Source: Datisca glomerata
Taxonomy: Eukaryota; Streptophyta; Magnoliopsida; Cucurbitales; Datiscaceae
DNA length: 64,000 bases
Assembly: GCA_003255025.1 (NCBI GenBank)
Contig: QANY01004038.1
Span: 677,420-741,419 of the forward strand
Direction of reading: 5' to 3'
Both the position numbers and the translations under genes were made by a program. This document shows positions 56,626 through 64,000 of this stretch, in pieces. Within the stretch, counting starts at the first letter, position 1, and the number at the start of each line of letters is the position of its first letter. The notes beneath the pieces are model-generated. The model did not search any database and had not been told where the DNA came from. It worked only from the letters and a program-made list of their open reading frames with translations.

Positions 56626-58415
56626 GGGGGTTATGCCCTCAAAGCATGTGTATTGATATTATGATACGAAATTTAATGAGGGTTTCATTTTTCTTATAAT
56701 TGTTCTTTTAAATTATTGTTGAATAACTTATATAAATATCTAAAAATTCTATATTCATTAATGAGACTATGATCTTGTATTGGTACAAGAGGATTAAGAT
56801 CATGTATAATGAATAAAATTGTCAGCAACATATTAAAGTATGAAATCTTTAATGATTGGTTACTAGTATAGTTCACTAAGCAATATGAGTGCGTGTGATC
56901 TTGATCTGGATCATTGATATGTATAGGCATCTTAGTGAATGTACTTTATATGATGAGATCATATATTACTAGAATGATGTGAATTAATATTTTTCATCAA
57001 CGTGCCATTTATCATAAAGATTTAATACACATCAATTCGATAATCATATGTAGATCAGTCTGGATCCTGAGTAATCATGAACTCCTATGCATGTCTACTG
57101 GATCTTTTGATTCACTCATTATGGTTTGTTTGTTGTACAAGCTAGTGACTTTTATTTTGTAGATTCAGTGATGTGGATGGCTGAGAACATGATCTTGCAA
57201 GATTTGAAATTTAAGTTTTCCTAACGGATCGTATATTGGTTCTCATATGTGTTAATTTTGAAACTGAATGATTATTGAGCTAAAATTTATAATAAAATTA
57301 TAATTTAGTCATTCACTAGTAGATTAATGGTACTTAAGTATCAAGTGTTTTTAAAGAGGTAAAATGATAATTTTGATCAGCTCTAATTTACGAACCAATA
57401 GTTGAAGGACAAAATTACATGAAATGATTATATTAGTGGACTACATGAGAATACTCTGTAAATACATTCTATAATCATTAATAGTTCAATGTCATATTTA
57501 TAGTGGAGAAATAATGGAATTAATAAATAAGATAATTTAATTAAAGAGTTTAATTAATAATCTAGTTTATTGAAATTTAGGATTATAAGTCCATGGTCCC
57601 CAAGTAATCTCTGCACTACGCAGTCTAAGGTGTGAATATTTCAGGATATGAGAAAATTACTGACTTGCAAAAATTANATATATATAAATCATTATTGATT
57701 ATTTTTATTAATTATCGACAACTGAGACAGAATATCTAATTTCTAAAATTAGATAATAGTTTGAATCAACTAAATCTATTATTTGTAAAATAACATATAA
57801 GTTAGTTGATAGGAATAATCAGATATATTAATTTTGAATTAACATAACACAATTGGTATCATAGTTATTTTTCTCTGTGATTATTAGTTAATCAAAACTC
57901 TAAAAGAATAATCATCGCGTTCATTTAGAGAATCATCTCACTAAAGGCCTTCTGAGTAAATATCTAGATCTCATGTGTTGAGTATATCTTGAGACAGAAA
58001 AAGTGTCTTGTGATATCCTACGTGCCCATACATGTCTTAATGCGTTGAGGATTGACTTAGAAAATCTTGATGTAGATCTCGGAGTCTACTGATCATTGGA
58101 ATAATTTTTTGGGATGGAGGATTGATCGGTTTTGCAAGGATGCTTCATATAGACTACAAAAGGTATATGATTCCTAACTTTGTATGTTATAAATTTAATG
58201 TATAAATATATAATGGATTCTGACTGATTGAAAAAAAGTTTTTAATAAAAAAATATTTAGTTATCGTGGCATTGCGCAAGTTTTGTTATTAAAAGATACG
58301 ATTTTTATTAAAAGATTAATTTTTAAATGGCCTCGAGCTAGACGCTTCTGTCGCGCACGATCCGTGGAAATGTCTCGAGCAACACACTTCTGTTGCGCAC
58401 GCGCCGCGATAACAA
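56626..58415 (+). repeat. Third copia 5' LTR, about 1.8 kb
   Basis: Starts TGTTGGGGGTTATGCCCTCA, a terminus common in plant copia LTRs, directly after the broken protease of the host copia. The right end is taken before the primer-like text at 58422 (AGTGGTATTAGAG). An earlier primer-like text at 57854 (TTGGTATCATAG) is an alternative end. A two-copy CTCGAGC...CTTCTGT...GCGCACG motif lies at 58332-58412. One base (57677) is undetermined. Confidence 0.62.
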
Positions 58416-60283
58416 CCAAGTGGTATTAGAGTGGCCTTTATATATTTATATGTTAAAAGTTTTGTGGGTTTTCTTGCATTATTCATATAATATGAGATAT
58501 GTATGAAACAATTGATAGTTATATTTTTTTAATGTATGAAAATAATGGATCGTTAATTATATGGTGATTATTGGGTTAGACTTTGTTCTTTTAATTTTTC
58601 TTTAAAACTTGTGTAAGCCGTTTTTGGGACGTAGGATATTTTATAATTTTATTTTAAATATTTATTATAATTATTCCGATAGCGAGAAGATGAATAATAC
58701 ACGAGACGAATGGCAGAGGAAAAATAAAAGAAAAAGTTTTTTTTTTAGAATTCCGGCACGGGCACCACCGATTAAAGCCGACTGGTAATGTCACCGGAAT
58801 TTACTGTTCCGTCGACGTCACTTGAAAATCGGCACCGGCGGTGACAGACGGCGGCTAGCGGCGGATCCGACGGTGATGGTAGTCGGTGGCAACTGTTGTC
58901 ACATTTAAGGGAAGTTTCACACAAACCCCAATACTAATCAACCCTATCATTGTGGAGTTTTATGATAAACCTAAGTCTATCAATTCTCCTGTTAAATTTT
59001 AAAATTAATGTAATTTTAAAATTAATTTTATAAAAATTAGAAATAAATAGGTTGATTGAGTTTGAACTAATCAAATAAAGTGTTTATTTGAGTAAGTCAA
59101 AGTCAACTATTTTTAAATGGATAATTATAGAAATTAATTTTAATCAAGAAAAATAGTTTTTCCTAATTAAATAGGATTTTTTTTCAAAATTTGAAGATTA
59201 TAAATATGGACATCAGGAGGAGAATATAATATTTGAAAAATATGTATTCTTAAAGTATGCTTTATAATATTATTTCTTTATTTTAAATATTGTAATTTAG
59301 AAATACACAATAGTCACTCGGTCAATTATTATTTTATTTTTAAATTATTATTTAATTGTTATGTTTGATAACATGTTCATATATTAGCCGATCACATGTC
59401 ATACATGAAAATCTCACACAGTTTTATATGATCATACATGTCATCTGTGGAATCATGATTTATTAGAATTGTCCTAATATGTTTATATATATTATTTTAT
59501 TAAATAAATTGCATGCAAACTGTTAGGTTTTAATTAGTTAAAACTTGATAATCACACCTACTAAGGGTTATGTAACCTTTAGGATAAGCAATGTTAGTAA
59601 AAGAGTTTTATTAAAGTTTGATGAATATAATTAATTAGTTAATTTAGATTCACTTAATTATGACTTGGGTGCTTTAGAAGGTTAAAATGAACTTAAACTA
59701 ATGAGATTGGGATAACTGATTATTAAATATTCATCGGGATAAATTTTAACCAGTGATTAATTTGAAATTAATTGATTAGTACAAATGGAAGTCTTAAAAT
59801 AGTGAATGGGAGAAGGTTGACATGCCAATGTAACATATGGTCTCCATCATTAGCACAACACTGTGAGGAGCAGTAAGGGCCTCGAGATGGCTTTTTTTCA
59901 TCCCCCTAAGGAATGTTTCGAGCTTTATCAATACTAAGGTTGGACTTCTTAAGAAGATAGGAGGAAGCGATGTATTTTAGTTTTGACTGACCCTAAGACG
60001 ACATATTCTAAATGGAGTCATAGAATCTGAAATGATAGGTTACCTCAGACTTTCTATGAGACATTATCATCCTTACTGATTAAAACTTAAAATATCGCAT
60101 ATTTTCTCTTTTAATAATAAGACAGCACATTAATCGTTGGGTTGTTTCATCGTGATTAGTAATTGTTAAATTTGTGTGTTTATTAAGTTGCATTGATGCA
60201 TCATATTTACTTTTTAAATTCAAGATATTTATCATTTATATTAAAACTTGTATGTTTTTAATTTCAATTATACTTATTATGTC
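58416..60283 (+). other. Copia leader
   Basis: About 1.9 kb between the primer site and gag. It includes a GC-rich segment (58750-58890), then AT-rich DNA, then text (59820-60100) that precedes gag in this copia type. No gene other than the element's own is seen. Confidence 0.5.
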
Positions 60284-60870
60284 TATCATGAAAAAACATG
60301 TTACTGCTTTACTCACTCTTGAGAAATTGAATGGTGAAAATTTTGAACGTTGAAAATCAAATATGAACTTAATGTTGATTTGTGAGAACCATAAGTTTGT
60401 TCTTACTGATAAATGTCATGAGGAGCCCATTGCTAATGCCCTTAAGAATGTTATGGACAATTATGATGCTTGGATCATATCAAATAAGAAGGCAAAGTAG
60501 TACATGCTTGTGAGCATGAATGATGCTTTGAGAATGAAGCATGAGAGCATGGAGACTTATTATGAAATTATGGAATCTCTACATCTGATGTTTGGGCAGC
60601 AGTCTGATAAAAGTCGTCATGAGGCCACTAGGAGCTATATATGATGACTAAAATGAGAATGATACTTTTGTGCGAGAACATGTTTTGAATATGAATAACA
60701 TAATGCACGAGGAAGAAGTACATGAGGCGACCATTGATGAGCGTACTCAAGTTAGCATTATACTTGAGTTGCTCACACCAGTTTTTTCTGCGTTCATGAC
60801 CAACTATGTTATGAACAAGTTGTAATTAAACATGTCTCAATTGTTGAATGAACTGCAGACCAACTATGTG
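60284..60870 (+). pseudogene. Third copia gag, truncated
   Basis: Frame text begins MKKHVTALLTLEKLNGENFE and continues EPIANALKNVMDNYDAW and DALRMKHESMETYYEIMESL, a UBN2-type gag N-terminus. After a shift it reads NDTFVREHVLNMNNIMHEEE, TIDERTQVSIILELLTPVFS and MSQLLNELQT, then ends in unrelated sequence near 60870. Pol and the 3' LTR are not found in the window. Confidence 0.8.
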
Positions 60871-60894
60871 TGATTAATTAATTAAGAATAAATT

Positions 60895-61089
60895 AATTAA
60901 ACTAGTAGCTCAATTGGTACTCACATTCAGAGATTCTAGTACTTAGCCTGGAGGTACTGGGATCGAGTGTGGAGAGAGGCATGAAACCCACATCCAGGGG
61001 TGGGAAGTCCATGATGTACAGCGTGCGTGGAAACTCAGTGAGGGAGAAGGCCTCGTCGAGGGAGCCCAAAGTCGGGATAACCTGCGGTC
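60895..61089 (+). other. Possible tRNA-derived SINE-like sequence
   Basis: TAGCTCAATTGG resembles a Pol III box A, and GGGATCGAGTGTGG, about 50 bp later, loosely resembles box B (GGTTCGANNCC). The spacing is longer than usual, and no poly(A) or target duplication was confirmed. Confidence 0.3.
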
Positions 61090-61309
61090 GTTACATTATA
61101 TCTCTTGTGGTTGCCCTAGTAGGTCGATTTGAGGCTTGAGAGATCATCTTGTAAATTTCTCATTCTTCACTATAGTGAAATCCTGCGACGGCTAAAGTAG
61201 ACGAGCTCTCACACTGATGGTGAATCACTGTAAACCTGTGTGTTCTTTTATTGTATTTTCTCTTTGATTACTATCGCTAATTGAGGATTAGAAATTTTAA
61301 TCCTTAACA
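61090..61309 (+). repeat. Truncated copia LTR end related to 50961-51279
   Basis: Text from TTGAGGCTTGAGAGATCATC through CAATCCTTAACA follows the second half of the host copia LTR (AGGCTTGAGAGAAGATCATC to ATACTTAACA). It could be the remains of that element's 3' LTR; the first third is missing. Confidence 0.6.
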
Positions 61310-62054
61310 GTCGTGCTATGCTCGTTGGAAACATAATTTCAATCTTGTGGTTGCGTGATTTTATTTTACTACGATCAATTTTCCACCCTACTGAATATAG
61401 ACCACTTAGGTCCAAGATGTAAATGAGTGTATGAGAAGAACAGAAACAAACATAATTACATTACTATGAGTCAAAGTTTTTGTCAACTCACACAAACTAC
61501 CAAGACAATGAAAATAAAAGAGAAGAACGCTTCTTGAAAATGCTTCTTATCACTCAAAACATGATTCATAATATATATCTTCGAGGCTAGATCTTAGGGG
61601 AATTCTTGCGGTTCAAATACATACATGCACGTAGGTGCAACAGTCATATCCACAACCTAACATTAGACATTGTTCGTCCAATGCTTAGGAACTAATTCTT
61701 CTAACTAGTTGTGTTATGCCCACATAGGAACAACATTTAAGTCTGGCGACTGCCCAATTATATTTTATGACTAGGAGTTATCTTGCCTATTGAATGTGAA
61801 TCACTTGGTTGATGATGCATGGAACGTGTATTGTTGGATAACCACTAATTGAGTACATTAAGAAACAACCAAAACAGTAACAAAAAAAAAATGAACAAAC
61901 GTGAAATCTCATACAGGAGAAATGTCTCGGTGAAGTTCCTTAGTGAGTCGAGCATAAAATTATCATACCAACTGTTGAAAAAATAGATACAAAATGACTA
62001 GACTTAAGCCGGCAAGATGACGAAATCCGTTATCTAAGGAACATAGAAATTCCC
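61310..62054. other. Spacer including repeat shared with 50790-50960
   Basis: 61575-61735 carries the repeat described at 50790-50960. The remainder to 62054 is unassigned and may contain decayed gypsy RNase H. Confidence 0.4.
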
Positions 62055-63115
62055 ACAAACATATTGGAGTCGAAGAAGCTTTAGCAATGAAGTTTCAGAT
62101 ACTCATTAATAAAAGAAAATTACATAATAAATCTTTTTCAAGACCATACTTGAGATTCCTCATGCCTAATGAAGAAAAATACATCTTAGCGGAAATACAT
62201 GAAGGAATCTGTTGGAATTACACTGGAGGGATATCTGAGGAATGAATATCGTTATTATCCAAGGATATAAGAGGAAGTACATAATCGAGGCAATACGTCA
62301 AGAGCGTTTTGCCCTCATCACAAGGATGGCACCAAAATCTTTGGAACTTTGCTAAGCTCATGATCGTTCATGCATTGTAGATTATACATCATGGGGCCAC
62401 TACCAACGACTCCACTAAGAAAGTCCTCCCCTCGATAGATTATTTCACCAAGTGGATTGAAGCGGAAGCTTTATCCAGAGTTCTTAAAATAAGAGGTGAA
62501 AAGTCTTTTGTGGAAAAATATTACCTGCTGATATGAAGTTCTTAAGGTGCTAGCATCAGATATACAATTTACGAGAAGGAGAGTCAAGCGATTTTATGAA
62601 GGGCTTTGAATCGAGAATTGGCGATTAATGCCTTATTATATGTAAGGGAATGACCAGGCATATAGGTCAAATAAGCACAATTAAGAAGTTTGAAAAAGTG
62701 ACTGAAATCCACCAAGAGAAAATGGGTAGAAGAGTTATCTATAGTATTATGGGCCTATAGAACGAGTCCACAAGAACCAACAGGCAAAACACTATTAAGG
62801 CTTGCATATGGAACAAAGGCCATCATACTAATAGAGTTTGATAGTGCAATTAGGAAGTCATCAATGCAGTCTTAAATTCTAAACTTATAAAGCTAAAAGG
62901 CTACAATTAGAGGAGAAAGTGTTATTTCCAAAGAGTAGGAGATCTATAGCTGAACAAAATCTTCCAGGAAAACTAAGTTTGGGCTAAACTATGAAGGTTC
63001 CTACACAGTCAAAAGAGTCAGTGGAAATGTGCACTATTTCCTCTCAACGAAAAATGGCAAGGAGCTTACAATCCATGAAATGAACTTCCTCTTCTTCGAT
63101 TGTTATGTATGATTT
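62055..63115 (+). pseudogene. Tat-like Ty3/gypsy integrase
   Basis: Text begins LHNKSFSRPYLRFLMPNEEK and YILAEIHEGICWN (62110-62215), the zinc-binding region. The core follows with IDYFTKWIEAEAL (62440-62475), NRELAINALL near 62610, KWVEELSIVLWAYRTSPQEP and TGKTLLRLAYGTKAII (62720-62830). The C-terminal KTKFGLNYEGSYTVKRVSGN and VHYFLS lie near 62970-63045. The core blocks match Tat integrases. Frameshifts and stops inactivate it. The family may be the same as the element at 30352-39947, which lacks integrase. Confidence 0.8.
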
Positions 63116-63189
63116 ACTTTTTGCACGTAAAGATTGTATTCCTTCATTTTTAAATGTTGAAAATGTGCTTATATTTTAAGCATGAATGT

Positions 63190-63825
63190 AAAAGGGCCAT
63201 GATTCTATAATAAACCTAAGTCATTGAAAGCATGCTATGCTACAATGGGCGAAGGTTTTCTAAAGTAAATGAGCCTGTAGTTCTACAACGAACTTAAGTC
63301 TTTGACAATAATAAACTGCCCTACAATGGACATGGGTTCTCTAAAGTAAAATGGGACATGATTCTATAATGAATCTAAGTCCTTGAAAGCAGAGTAACCT
63401 ACAACGGGCTAGGGTATTCTAAAGTAAACGGGACTATTCTTCTACATTAAACCTAAACCCATGAAAACATATTGTCCTATAATTGGCACGATTTTCTAAA
63501 CTAAATGAGGTCATGGTTCTACAATGAACAAAAGTCTTTAAGAACATATTGTCCTACAGTGGGAAGGGGTTCTCTCAAGTGAACAGGATTGTGGTTCTTC
63601 AATGAATATAAGTCCTTAAAAATAAATTGTTCTTCAATGAGACTAAGCTCTTAAAAGAAAACGAGAGTCATGGTTCTACAATGAACTAAGTGTTGACAAC
63701 AGATTGTCCTACAATGAGAATAAGTTCTTAGAAGTAAGTGGAGCCATGGTTCTACTGTGAACCTAAGTCATTGAGAACAATCTGTCCTACAATTGGTAGA
63801 GGCTCATTCGAGGGAGTATTTTTTG
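63190..63825 (+). repeat. Eight-copy ~78-bp tandem repeat after Tat integrase
   Basis: The word CCTAAGTC or a variant recurs at 63215, 63293, 63374, 63452, 63529, 63606, 63685 and 63762, spaced 77-81 bp. Each unit has CATGGTTCTACAATGAACCT-type text, then CTTGAGAACA, TGTCCTACAATGG, then TTCTCTAAAGTAAA. It lies between pol and the expected 3' LTR. Confidence 0.88.
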
Positions 63826-64000
63826 CTGTGTTGTATAAAATAAAAATATGGTCTTGTTCCCTCTCTTGATAATAGTTGTTTCGGTTATACTTTTCTTTTA
63901 CTGATTAATAATAATTTTAATGCTCTTGCATTGGCTTATTCCTAAAACTGAATTTGAGTGATTGAACATGTTGTATAATCTAGGGCTACCTCATTACATA
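63826..64000 (+). other. Continuation of gypsy 3' region to window end
   Basis: No LTR start or other feature could be fixed before the window ends. Confidence 0.35.

Noticed and set aside
57852..57866. Primer-binding site at TTGGTATCATAG as the true end of the third copia LTR
   Set aside because: Kept only as an alternative: the later site at 58422 gives an LTR length closer to the related copia LTR at 17285-19230, but an LTR partner is needed to decide.

Overview
This is a nuclear, gene-poor window from a flowering plant, probably a eudicot. The DNA is AT-rich and packed with decayed retroelements of lineages typical of angiosperms: Athila and Tat Ty3/gypsy, several Ty1/copia families, an L1-type LINE with an RNase H domain, a Mutator-like transposase and small TIR elements. 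One plastid-derived insertion carries ycf2, trnI-CAU and ndhB sequence. I found no intact host gene. Every recognisable coding stretch is a transposon or organelle relic with stops, frameshifts or lost catalytic residues. The species cannot be named from the sequence. Undetermined bases lie at 3341-3350, 5990 and 57677.

Layout. 1-3.8 kb: a PIF/Harbinger-like TIR element, a copia reverse transcriptase (RT) relic, and a poly-G tract broken by Ns. 3.8-13.4 kb: an Athila-type gypsy relic running to its 3' LTR, with about 1.1 kb of plastid-derived DNA inside its RT gene. 13.9-21.7 kb: a Mutator-like transposase and two kinds of minus-strand copia fragment, then a plus-strand copia pol with its 3' LTR. 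21.7-40.2 kb: an ancestral tandem duplication. Copy 1 later received a LINE, two related AT-rich repeats and a small retroposon. Copy 2 received a Tat-like gypsy complex bounded by inverted LTRs. Each copy shows the empty site for the other's insertions.

41.5-48.3 kb: a complete non-autonomous LTR element with LTRs of about 0.89 kb, a primer binding site (PBS), a polypurine tract (PPT) and a target-site duplication (TSD), but no gag-pol. Its 5 kb interior is a patchwork of pyrimidine-rich tandem arrays. 51-60.9 kb: copia elements nested in a copia element; a minus-strand element with both LTRs sits in the gag of a host copia, and a third copia LTR cuts that host's protease. 62-64 kb: a Tat-type integrase followed by eight tandem repeats of about 78 bp that resemble repeats inside the non-autonomous element.

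No cooperating host pathway is encoded here. The interest lies in structure: nesting order, paired filled and empty sites, an aberrant inverted-LTR integration, organelle DNA captured by a retrotransposon, and satellite-like arrays carried within LTR elements.
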